Positions 1 to 10,600 of a DNA stretch of 60,000 nucleotides are shown in pieces. A model generated the notes under the pieces. The model was not told where the DNA came from. It did not search any database and saw nothing but the letters and a program-made list of their open reading frames with translations. The first letter of the stretch is position 1; each line of letters starts with the position of its first letter. Source of the DNA: Acanthaster planci (lineage: Eukaryota > Echinodermata > Asteroidea > Valvatida > Acanthasteridae); contig NW_019091626.1 in assembly GCF_001949145.1 (NCBI RefSeq), positions 79,170 to 139,169 of the forward strand. The letters are read 5' to 3'. The translations under genes and the position numbers were made by a program.

Positions 1-197
1 CCAAACCACATGGAACGCCCTTACTGTGCAAGTGACAAAGATAGAGGCAGGCAGTGTGATTATCACTTCGGTGGTGTCATTTCCGGAGAACGTAGCCCCA
101 TCAGAAGGTGATCTGGAGGACGTGTTGTCCAGTAGTGATACTCTGTATGACGGCAATGCGACAATTTCTATCGATCGGAACTCTGTTTATGCAAAAG
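1..197 (+). CDS. Gene A exon: C-terminal half of SEA domain
   Basis: Reads in frame to the donor AAAAG|GTATTT and ends in phase 1. The segment EAGSVIITSVVSF holds the GS pair that is the autocleavage site in cleaved SEA domains (established for MUC1-type SEA). It matches gene B exon 51689-51908. The true exon start is at or before base 1. Confidence 0.8.
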
Positions 198-3077
198 GTA
201 TTTGTATATACCAAATAACCCAAAATAGGTCCTGGGGGACACGTTGCCCTTTCTGTGTAAAGATGTTCCTCCAGTCCCAAGTGTCTTAGATCAAGTGTTA
301 CTGTTATGTCTTTACAGAGGTGTCAACATTCTGCCCTACAGACCATTGTCTTAACAGTGGGACTTGCGAAAGACCACGTTTCTCTCCTTGGTTTATATGC
401 AGGTAAATTACTGCGTAAGATGTATCAATTGACCGCAAAATGCAGAGGAAAGTGGCCTAAAGTTCTGAATTATAAATATTTCTTGACATAACTTGGCAGA
501 TCCAGGAAACAAGGAGATCATTTTTGCAGCAAAAGACAAATATACGAAACAATCAACGACCATTTTTACTGACATTTTAACGGTGTTAGATTCGTATCGA
601 TAACCCTGCCGTGAGATGGACGTAACCTAGGGCAAGACTAGAAAGTCTCAAGATGCTTGAGATTATCCTAAAAGACTGGGCATTTCGTGACCTAAACCGT
701 ACCGTTGATATATGTAGGGAAATGCGTCATTATCCCTTGTCCCCAGTGATAATTCCCCAAAACACCACTCTCATGGCTATCAAGGTAATATGAAGCTAAA
801 TGTTGCTTATTACTCATTTTGTAGTTACCCGTGAGTGCATGAATATCAACGTCTCCCTTTGCTGATCGAAAAAGAACGCTTAATTACCACAAATGTTTCA
901 TTATAACAAGAACTTGATTTGTGAAAAATTTCTTTTCCAATTTGGGTTGTTTGTTTAGGTGTTTGGCGGATTATACAGGGGAGAGATGTGAAACAAAGAT
1001 TAAGCCGATTCCCGATGGAGGCAAGTAAAATGTTAATACAAGACATTGCGGTTGCAAGTTCATCAAAATAACGAGAAGCAAACTGTTTAGTTTTTTTGTT
1101 GGGTCTTTTTGGGGTTGTTTGTTTGTTTGTTTGTTGGGTTGTTTGTTTGTTTGTTGGGGGTGTTGGGGTGTTGGGGTGTTTGTTGGGTTGTTTGTTTGTT
1201 TGTTGGGTTTGTTGGGGTGTTTGTTTGTCAGTTTTTCCATTAACAATTTCTTGAATATTGCTGCTTTTTTTAGAATAATTCTGGAATTGTGGTTCTTTGT
1301 AGGATTTAAGGCCAAATTCAATTCAATGAAGAGCTTTTACTTAACAAAAGGACATTCGTATATACAGAAAAAAAGAAGAAAAAATCTTAATTGACTGTTC
1401 TTGCACACAAACATGACCATCGCAGTAGTAGAATGTTGTAATGGGGAAACGTTCTGTGAAGGTACCCTTTGCAGGTTGATGTTATAATAGACATTAGTGA
1501 GCAATTTAGTCAACTAACTGGAAATGTAATTGCGAAAAGAGTCATGTATATAATGGGCATATGAATAGTCAAAAGGACCTACGGGGACGGCCACGTTTCC
1601 CGTGAGCAAATGTGTCCAAGTTCATACAAGGGCTATTTGTTGAAAAAAAATACAATGAAAGCTTACTCCCTTATTTCTGTGACAGTCTGCATTTGATTTT
1701 GTTATCGGTGTCGTTTTTTCCCACGGAGAAAAAAAGGCACGCCTTTTATCTTGCCCGGAGCGTTACACTTGATTAGTATGCGTGTCTCCGATTTCGTGGT
1801 CCGAAAAGAGTCTCTTTATCGGAAATATGAAAACATCTATTTATAACTGAATTTTTTTCGGAGTATTTTCCATCAGTTCATAGCTTCTTTGTTTTGTTTG
1901 ATACACCTTTACCAATGTTTATGGTATGTGCTTTTGTTCTCCAATTTCCTTTTCGCTTTGGAATGCAGAAATGGCTCATTACATCGGTGCCAATTTAGAG
2001 TGACATTTTGACAACATCGAATATAAAATCATTGCAGCGATAGTGCTTGCCATGTATAACGTTTAGAATCCATTGAAAATGCTGCTCAGAATTTCGTATG
2101 GAACTGGGAAAGCATTCAAAACCATGTAGACTATTATTTATTTTAGAACCAAACACCCGTGCGAGTCGCCTTATTGTCAGGCCCCAGGGCAGACCTCGGG
2201 AGCGCCTGTCACAATAACATCAAGCACCCACTCATTTTGAGTTTATATGGACAAATTTGCCAATGAGATTAGAAGCCATTATCGCGGAGTTATCATGTGC
2301 CCATGCAGGTGGTACGCACGCGTTAGAGTCCACTCCAACGAAAATAGGGTGACGTGGCTGGCCAAAATGTGCGCACACCCAAGTTAAAATCCGTGTGTGA
2401 GGAACCCTCTGAGGTACTCTTGTGAATGCGAAATTGTATGCTCAACCTATTGCTTTTAATTTCAGGTGGCATTTCGCCCCTTGCCTTGGGGCTAATCGTC
2501 GTGGGATGCATCTTCTTCGTCTTAGTCACCTTCGGTGTTGCCATGTACATTGTGGTGCAAAAGAAATACGGCAAAAGATCTACCCATACGCGGGACAAGA
2601 AAAAACATCGTCAGCCGAAAGATAAGTACGGGATGAACATTAATGAAAGTGTAAGCTTCAACAAAGGTTACCAGGCCTCTGAGTTCAGCGAGGAAGGCAT
2701 AAAGATGAAATCTCTCACGCTGGTTGAAAATATTCAGGACGGGAAGGTAGGTACATTTCTGTGTAGTAAATATTTCTTCTCATACAGTAACCCGTTCAAA
2801 TTGTGTCAAATATTCCTATATTTTTAATGTTTTTTCACTACACATTTCGCCATGTTTTAAACTCATACTACTAGGGGTAAGCCATGAAGTGAACATGAAG
2901 AAAAATCAAAATAACTGAGAAGAAAGGAGGGAAATAGTCTTAAGTCTTTAACAAATAGTTGGAAAATGTTACTCTGTTTGGGAAAAGACTAGAGAGATGT
3001 TTGTGCTTTCTTTTTACCAGCCTGTGAAGAACCGAAAGATATACGTTCCACCCTTCAGTCAAAGTGATATGGACTAA
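1..3077 (+). CDS. Gene A (3' part): SEA-EGF-transmembrane protein, paralog of gene B
   Basis: The window opens inside this gene; five coding exons are visible at 1-197, 318-402, 959-1020, 2466-2746 and 3021-3077 (stop TAA). They encode the second half of a SEA domain, an EGF-like domain split over two exons, a transmembrane helix (LIVVGCIFFVLVTFGVAMYI) and a cytoplasmic tail of about 85 residues that is very basic next to the membrane. Exon order, lengths and phases (1, 2, 1, 0) match the last exons of gene B at 51689-54755, and the SEA and EGF parts align well, for example VQVTKIE and CLNSGTC in both. The tail does not resemble that of gene B. The two genes are therefore tandem paralogs in the same orientation. 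From the MUC4-like architecture of gene B I infer a cell-surface mucin-like protein. The 5' part lies outside the window. An unusual GC-AG intron follows the exon at 959-1020. Confidence 0.85.
318..402 (+). CDS. Gene A exon: EGF-like domain, first half
   Basis: Acceptor TTTACAG|AG, donor GCAG|GTAAAT, ends in phase 2. Encodes EVSTFCPTDHCLNSGTCERP and on to FIC, giving the first EGF cysteines. Same length (85 nt) and phase as gene B exon 52289-52373. Confidence 0.85.
959..1020 (+). CDS. Gene A exon: EGF-like domain, second half, GC donor
   Basis: Acceptor TTGTTTAG|G; encodes CLADYTGERCETK, the CxxxxTGxxC end of an EGF domain. The only donor that keeps the frame and matches the paralogous exon (62 nt in both genes) is GGAG|GCAAGT, the consensus of GC-AG introns. 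Ends in phase 1. Confidence 0.8.
1098..1229 (+). repeat. GTTT/TTGGGG simple repeat with G-quadruplex potential
   Basis: A run of GTTT units interspersed with TGTTGGGG units in the intron after the GC donor. At 1156-1187 there are four G-runs (5, 4, 4 and 3 G) with loops of 4, 4 and 8 bases, which fits a G-quadruplex pattern on the sense strand. Confidence 0.8.
2466..2746 (+). CDS. Gene A exon: transmembrane helix and cytoplasmic tail
   Basis: Acceptor TTTTAATTTCAG|GT, donor GGGAAG|GTAGGT, ends in phase 0. Encodes a hydrophobic helix of about 26 residues followed by a stop-transfer region rich in Lys, Arg and His, then a tail with Tyr and Ser residues. Confidence 0.85.
3021..3077 (+). CDS. 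Gene A terminal coding exon
   Basis: Acceptor TTTTTACCAG|CC in phase 0. Encodes 18 residues (PVKNRKIYVPPFSQSDMD) then TAA. It is the positional equivalent of gene B exon 54714-54755, but the sequence differs. Confidence 0.75.
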   Translation, partial: PVKNRKIYVPPFSQSDMD

Positions 3078-4890
3078 GTTGCACAGAAATGGTTCTGGTA
3101 AGAGCACAAAGTAACGAAGAAGAGCTAAAAGGCAAACTTTTCAACAAACAAATGACAAAAACTGCAGTAGGAGTAAAAAAGAACGACGATCAATAGCCAT
3201 CGTAAAATGCTCATTTTCTTCATACTTGATCAGTTGCAAAGTTATTTCTGGCATCAAGCAAAATCAAGTACAGAATAGTTACCCAAGACATTTGTGTAAT
3301 TTAAATGGAAGAAATACCGAAGTACTACCAACTGCTGCTTGAATCATATTTTAAAATACATGTGAGATGTACTGTATCCTGCACTTTACAGTTTCTTTGT
3401 TCTTAGGTAGAAATTAGATGATTTCACAAATCCTAATCACTTTTATTGTGTAACTGAACCCTGAGGCTGTAAAAAGAAATTTTTTTCCTTATACCTTCTG
3501 CCGACAGGTTGGGGACTGCTAGGGTTAATCTTGCACCTTTACGCTCGAGTGCAAAGGTTGAAGGTGACGCTGCGGTCCACCTTGTGGGTAGTATCTTTCT
3601 AACCCAACAGGAACAACAAAAATCCTTAACGACGTTGCCTGTGATTTGTTGCTGAAATTGGAGACAAATTCGCTCGAAGTTTATACTGTAAATCGCGCTT
3701 TGCTTTATACAATAATTAACACAGATTACGCGCGGTAGTTTGTTACATGGCAAAAATGTGCGTTGAAGTGAAAGGAACAGTCATTTCGTTTTAGTTGCTG
3801 GTTTGTTAACAGTGTTTACCAACTAATATTAGTATTTTCTCTCATTAACCCGTGCAAATATTGGAAGTAAACACAGTCACAAATCTGATATGCGATACGC
3901 ATGTATTGTGGCTGTATTTCTTGGAACTGTAAGTTTTCAGTTACTTGGAAAAAAATTGCAGTCTTTAACGTGCTGTCAGAGCCGAAGGAGAGTGTTGTTC
4001 GATATTTCCTGGGAAAACAGTCCGTCAGTCATACCCTCAATTTTGTTTTGGTATCCATACCTTTCTGTCCATCAACAGACACAGCACTTCTAAAAAAGCT
4101 CGGATTTTTTTAAAATTTCACAAGCAGCTTTTGGGGGATTCTGTGCTCCTAAGACCTAGCTGTCCCGTGTCCAATCTTTTCATAACCCTGATATGTAGGT
4201 ACAAACATTCATCCTAAGTACATCTGTGAAGTTACGGTAGTGCTGGTAGGGTCTTTTTACTCACATGTGTCGGCCTGCCTACAAGGAACTCGTCGATGAG
4301 AAAAAGTACAATATTTTGGGGCTGACCTGTTCCAGCATAAAGGTCATTTTGAAAGAATAGTAAGGTAGGTCCAGGTGGAGCCAAAAAGAGCAAAGCCTTT
4401 TTGACTTCATGAGAAAAACGGCATTTTGTTAGTCCATTTTATGTCCCTTCAATCCTAAGCGCTAACGTGTAGCCTCCACCCTCAAAAAGCGATAAAAGTT
4501 TACATGAAAAAAATTCTTAAATTTTTGGCCCATACCTACCCCCCGAAAAAAAGTTTGCCCCTTCCCTGGATTTTCTCTTGGAGAACAGTGTGTTCAATTA
4601 AACGGAAGTGCCAAAATCATTGTAGGGCATTACAAGAATATATCCTAAAGGTTGGACACAGTGGAAGACAAACGAAGACGAAAAATGGGTTGACTTGCAA
4701 CAAACTTGCGGTCCTCACATACGTATACAAAGATGAGAGACCCCAGCTCTTGTTGGAAAGACGAGCTGGTGGGGGAAACAGAGACGGCAGCGTTGCAGGA
4801 ACAACGTCACAAACACGGAGGGAAATTGCCTGCTTTTTTTTTGTTGCTACCATTCATTCATTCATTCAAATGTATTCACATATACTGTTA

Positions 4891-4908
4891 AATAAAACCC
4901 AAAATAAA
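4891..4908 (+). terminator. Two candidate poly(A) signals (AATAAA)
   Basis: AATAAA occurs at 4891-4896 and 4903-4908, followed after about 50-65 bases by a GT-rich stretch. They are the clearest poly(A) signals I noticed downstream of the gene A stop, but they imply a 3' UTR of about 1.8 kb, so assignment to gene A is uncertain. Confidence 0.35.
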
Positions 4909-4952
4909 CAATACCATGTCATACATGTAGTGTAATGATGATCAAGCACTAG

Positions 4953-4960
4953 TATAAAAG
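4953..4960 (+). promoter_or_regulatory. Consensus TATA box candidate
   Basis: TATAAAAG followed by a G-rich spacer. No convincing coding exon follows closely; the first ATG at 5009 opens only a 10-codon frame. It could start a 5' UTR exon of gene B or be chance. Confidence 0.2.
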
Positions 4961-7611
4961 GGAGGTTGTGTCATCCAGAGGACAAGCCTTCTGTAACAAC
5001 AGCAACTATGGCTATTGTCAACAGTTATATCAAGTTGTAGTTTGCTCAAAATGAAGAAACATTAATTAAAGCTCAGTCTTATAATAAGAGTATTATCTAA
5101 ACAAATGAATACCTCGCTGATAGATGACAGGAGTGACAATGAAAATCTGCACCCAATGTTTGTACGTGTGAGGGGTAGCTCGTGATAGTCTTTAACAACG
5201 TACATATAGCAGCACCGCAATCAATTTCACTTAACCTTTGCATAATGTCTGCTCTCTTTAAAACAAAATGCTGTTTGTTTTACCCGTTTAAGTCTTGTTT
5301 GCTGTTATTAAAGTGTTACATACAGTTTGCATTGAAGTCTAATGATAAACCCGCAAATTTACATTTGTATTTAGATTAATTGCAAAAAGAAATGTTTAGT
5401 GATTGTTTAAACCCAAAATTCCCTTGCAGTTGCTTGAATCCTTTACTATTAGGTACATTAGGTATTAGCCAGATTTCTACATTTTTGTTCTTTGCAGTTA
5501 ATGTTGAGCTTAATAATCTATAGATGGTAAAACGTCATAATACGATTACCATCTTGACAGACAGAATTGGAAGATAAAAGAGACCTCAGTGCACAAAAAT
5601 TACGCTGTTGGCTAAAATATGGAGAGTAGCGATTCAAAACGAAATGAGCAAATTTGAATCTACTATCTCAAAGCAGTGATGCATTTTCCAGCTGAATTAT
5701 TATAATTTGGTTTGTTATTATGACAGAAGATGAACCCTTACGTATTTACAAGTAATATCGCTGCGGGAAAACTAGGTCAGTTATTTTCCTCAAAATCTTT
5801 CTTGACCTGCAGCTTGTTGTGCACCGCAATACACCAAATGTAGTTTGTTGTGAAACTTCGCTTACCTTTAGTCGAATATTATGAACAATAAAAAATAATC
5901 AACCTTACGATTCCTTTTTGTCGATACAATGGATTATTTGGAAGTGCATTTAGTCCATTATCCATGGACAATCCGTTTACAATTCCAGAAACGATTTTCT
6001 TGTCCTGGGGAATTTTTACTTCTTGGTACCGCGATGTTATCTCCTTTACCGACCACGGATGACATAATTTTACATGATCTCTTATATTCCTATCCCGTCA
6101 TAGAACCACTGTCGACTTCAGTCGATGAGGAAATCTCGAGAGAGTACTAGTAACAGATAATAAAATAGGGAGAAGTTACTTGCTCTCTCAAACACGGGGA
6201 AAAAAGGTGCGTGCTTGGTGCGCCAACTCTAATCCCAAAACTGAAATCCATATTCAAATTGAAGAGCTAACCTGATCAAGCCATAATATTTTTTTTGTCT
6301 TTGTAGTAGTGTGTCCTGGCCATAATCATCAACGTCTGGCACTTCACTTTTGGCCTCATTATTAAAGGAAGCAAATGCTATTGTAATGCAACGCAGAATC
6401 GATTAATGCGATTATTGAGTTCAACTGACTGTTAGGTATGTGCATTCCACGTACTAGGCGTAACCCGCCCTCTCTTCCCGCCTGGTGGTCCACCGGTAGA
6501 CGGGAAAGGAGGCCACACAGAACGACTTGTGTCATATGCATATTATGCACATAAGGTGTACGGTACGTTGTTCTTTTGTGTGCCTAGCTGTGTGCAAGGG
6601 AAGGAAGTCCCTTTCTGAGATTTAAGCTACTTCAAATTTATAGCCGGGACACAAATAGCCATACTAGTCGTTATTCAGAGAGACACTCTGCATATCACTT
6701 ACTTTTATGATCGTCCGTTTTGAGACCTAAATGAATTAGTAATTCACACTTTTATAATTAACACTAGTAAGTTAGAGCAAATTTGCAACGTAATGTTGTG
6801 CAAAACCGACCGGGAAACGAACCCACCCGAAACCGACTTCTGGTATTTTCTATGGTGTTTCTCTTGGAAATTCACTGTAAGACTCCACTTTGTCGCAGTG
6901 TGAATTCGTAGCATTGTACATTGCGTTTGCAATTTGCTATGCAGTCTACTATTTTGAGTGTGCATACCCTTGATAAGTTGTGGCGGAAAGAGGTTATATC
7001 GACTGATTACAGGGACATCAGTGTTTACCTACTTGCGACCTTTTTCTTTTCGTTATTAGTACGTGTGCGGCGTCAAAAGGGCAAGGCTGTACCAAAACTG
7101 TTGACAAGCTGCAAAACAACCGGTGTTGCCGAGCACCACGCCAACACTTTTCACCCGTGTTAAAATTTAGGTGTTATTCCAAAACTGTAGGTGTCACGTT
7201 TAGCAGGCGTGTAAAGTATCACCTGGGATGTTATTGTGATCATCCTATAAACCAAGTAGTGTTGTTTCCAACACCAGAGTTTTTGTAGTGCAATCGCTAT
7301 TTAAATAGGTATAGAGGCAACGCAAAAATAAATTTGTAAAGATTCAGAGATCACATACCGCTTAGTGTTGTGCAAGGAAAGTGAAAACCCTTCCGGTAGC
7401 TGAGTGATCTGGAGCCCAGGGGTTATTATGTTATCGACGCGCTAAACGCTCTCAGGCGTGACGGCACAGACAAAAGTAGGGACATAATCGAGCTACACAA
7501 CACACATAAGTTTAGCGAATAAAACGGCCAGGTTCCAGTTGAGAGAAGTTTTTCAGTGGCTCTAGGTAACTTGTAGCTCGTCGACCCACAGGAATTCCTG
7601 AGTGAAGCAAA

Positions 7612-7693
7612 ATGTGTTCCACGTCGGTATTCAGAGCACGTGCCTTAGAAGTGGTGTTTTTCTCTCTCATTATCACCTTTACATCATTAAAAG
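7612..7693 (+). CDS. Gene B exon 1: signal peptide
   Basis: ATG in context AGCAAAATGT. Encodes 27 residues with a basic N-region (FRARALE) and hydrophobic core [10 protein letters not shown], typical of a secretory signal. Donor AAAAG|GTAAAT in phase 1, which fits every following exon. Confidence 0.75.
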
Positions 7694-10600
7694 GTAAATG
7701 TTTTCGGCATCGCTTGCATTGTTCCTCGTGCTTTTATTTGCTCAGTTATTTTTTTTTATTCACACTAGAAATTATGGTTGAACATCGTTCACAGATACCT
7801 ATGACCAGAACTTTCTCCAGTCACTGTAGTGGGTAGTAGGCATGGTGGAAATGCATGGAAATCCGGTGGACACCTTTCAAAAGCTAAAAATGGGACCTTC
7901 TTATGTGGCTCTAAGGTAACTGGTAAATCATTTGAAAGACAGAGAAAAAACAAATAAACCAAATCAGATTGCTATGATGCAAAGAGCATGCACGAAAAAT
8001 CCGTCGCCCGTAGGTTCATCAAAGGAGCGTCCTCATAAATCCGCTCCAGTTGAGTGAAAAAATCACCCAGGGAACAGGGAAGGACAAACTTTCTTCGAGT
8101 TGTCGTTTTGTACGGCTCTTTGGAGGAGAGGGAAAGTCCTCCTCCTGCGGTGGTTGTGATTGTTTTAGAGTATTTTACTCTTTCTACAGTGGTTTTCATT
8201 CTTTCGGAGTGGGTTTATGACAGATCCACGCTTGTTTATAGGGATTTTTTTCCACCGTTTTGCATTTAGAGAGTAATTTGCATGTTGCATTTTCTTGTCT
8301 AGCAGTATATCGGTGTCAAATAATAAAGCTCAATCATGCAGCTGTCTTAATACGCTTTGTGTTGATTTATTGAGGCCTAAATAGTTCATACTGCTTTTGC
8401 GATTTTGCCCTCCTGTACTAACTACAATGAGGCGAGTTATAAGAAACGATACGCTTTGAATGCACAAACGAAATGCCATGATCAGGCCTTAAGTATATTC
8501 AACTTTTGCTATTCGAATGCTCTTTTCAAACCAAGGGTGTTACCATGGTCCTGTTGACCAGAGTAGTGTTTCCTTCAACCCTTCTTTGTCCTGGGTGTTT
8601 ATTTTATTGTCCAATACCTTGGCAATTGCTGAGCGTCAGTCAAATCTGTCCCGTACCGAGAGTTTGCTCTCCATCCAAAAGAGGTTCAAGTTCCGCCCCA
8701 CTGCCCGCATGCGTCCATTAAGTCGGAAATAAAAGGTTTCTTGACCAAAAAAGGATATCTCTGTCTCCACCCTCCCAACTCGCAACTTTCTATCATCTGA
8801 CAGACTTTTCCTCTGAACGTCCATTGTAAGGTCCTTTAGTGAGTAGATTGAATCTCATTTCACATTATATATTTGGAGGGCAGTGTTGGAGCAAAGGCAT
8901 TGATCCTCAAGGCCAAGGCTTTACCCTCAAGGCTAAGGCTCTCAAGTATAATATTACTACTAATGTAGTTCATCTTTGCCCCCGAAACAAACGCAAAACA
9001 AAAAAGTAACATTTATTTTCTCCCAAAATGATTACCAGGGAATATGTTATTGAAATAGCGAATTGAAACTTCAACTGTCATCTCTTCCCTCTGAAGGCCT
9101 AAAAGTAGTTGTCTTAAATGATTATCTCCGCTATTCATTATCATATTCAATTTAAAAGACTCGCAGCAATCACGCAGCTGTGTATACCCCCTTTTTAACA
9201 CTAACGCAAAGACCACTGAAATGGCCTATAGAATGACGATGCTAAGTGAATAGAGTTTTGTGCTGTGTGATTAAAATATATCTGCATTATAGAACAAGCG
9301 TTAACCAAAATTTTCAGTATAAATAGAACACACTGTCAGCTTGAATGTTATATTATTTTTGATTAATACTTTGGGAGAAATTGAATGCTACATTTGGGTT
9401 GCATTTTGGGGAAACATGCTGTATAAAGGCTGTTATGTATTACAGAGGTCGAATTTACAACTGTATGGTGACAAGTAAAATGAATTCTGTATGACATGCT
9501 CAAGATCAGACCATGATGGAAAAAAACCCGTAACTTGACCTACACTTTAATTAGCAAAACATCATGTCCTTGGGGAAGTATACTTCAAGGGCAATCGGCA
9601 GTCTTCAACACAGATCAGCTGATGTTCCGTAAAATAGGCTGCATACAATTCTATGCAAGTTAATAACGTCACTGGTCTTGTGGCCTCAAGCACAGTTAAA
9701 ATTCATACATGTAACATTACTATAGCTTTGTTTTGGGGAAATAGCAAAATAATCAATCAAATGTTCATACTGTAAATGTACAAGTGGAACAATTTTTAGG
9801 GTGTTTCTCTATGTCAAAGCATGGTTATCTTAATGATACTGCAGACTGCAGACTGCCCAAAGCCGACCCTAGGTTGTGCGCATATGTTGGCAGAACAGAA
9901 CAGTTAAAAAAAATATACTAGAAAAATCGGAGGACTTGGGACTGTTATGGTAGAGGCTCTATTGAAACGTTCATAATACTTTTCCCACTAAATTGTTCAC
10001 GCTTGTCTGGAGACAACCAACGGAGCCTAGTTACGGCAAAACGAACGCGTAAACACAATTGTTAAGCAGCCATGGAAACGTTTGTTGGCCAGGTAGAGAT
10101 GGAGGATCGAGGCAAGTATGTAGTGACAGTAAATCAGCATGCTGTCAGATGCATCAAAAATCACTGTCGCTGCACTTTCTGTGAATGCAAACATATGATA
10201 AATTGAAAAAAGAGCGCCGGATTATTATCCCTGCATACGCTTGCCAGATCCAAAATGTGATATTCTTCCTTTTTACCAACATGAAAAACAGCAGAACCTT
10301 AGATATTAGGGATTTCATACAAATGCACAGGTTGTAACGTAAACAGGGAATGGTTAATATGTTTTATTTTGTTTTATTTAATGTTTTGGCTCTATTCATA
10401 CAGCATTTTTTTTTTAATTTTAACGTCCACAGCTCAATGGAAACTAATGTGGAGATTAAGCTGGTGCAGGTGTTGAGATTAGCGTTTTGTGCAATCTCGG
10501 TACCATACACGTGACACAAGGCAATTTTAAGGCCAAGCATTGCTATTAAACTTTCAACCGCCATGATATAGTTTTTGCGGTCCAAATTATAAAATAGCAG

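Larger units (their letters stand above)
3078..7611. other. Intergenic region between gene A and gene B (includes gene A 3' UTR)
   Basis: Contains the 3' UTR of gene A of unknown length, then AT-rich DNA. Open frames on both strands are short and show no domain, splice context or low-complexity coding bias that I recognise. No RNA gene was recognised. The stretch just before gene B holds a TATA-like TATTTAAATAG at 7298-7308, about 300 bases before the gene B ATG, which may or may not be a promoter element. Confidence 0.6.

Noticed and set aside
3433-3753. 106-codon open frame on the minus strand in the gene A downstream region
   Set aside because: No domain, no start or splice context and no similarity to anything I know; length is within chance for this much sequence.
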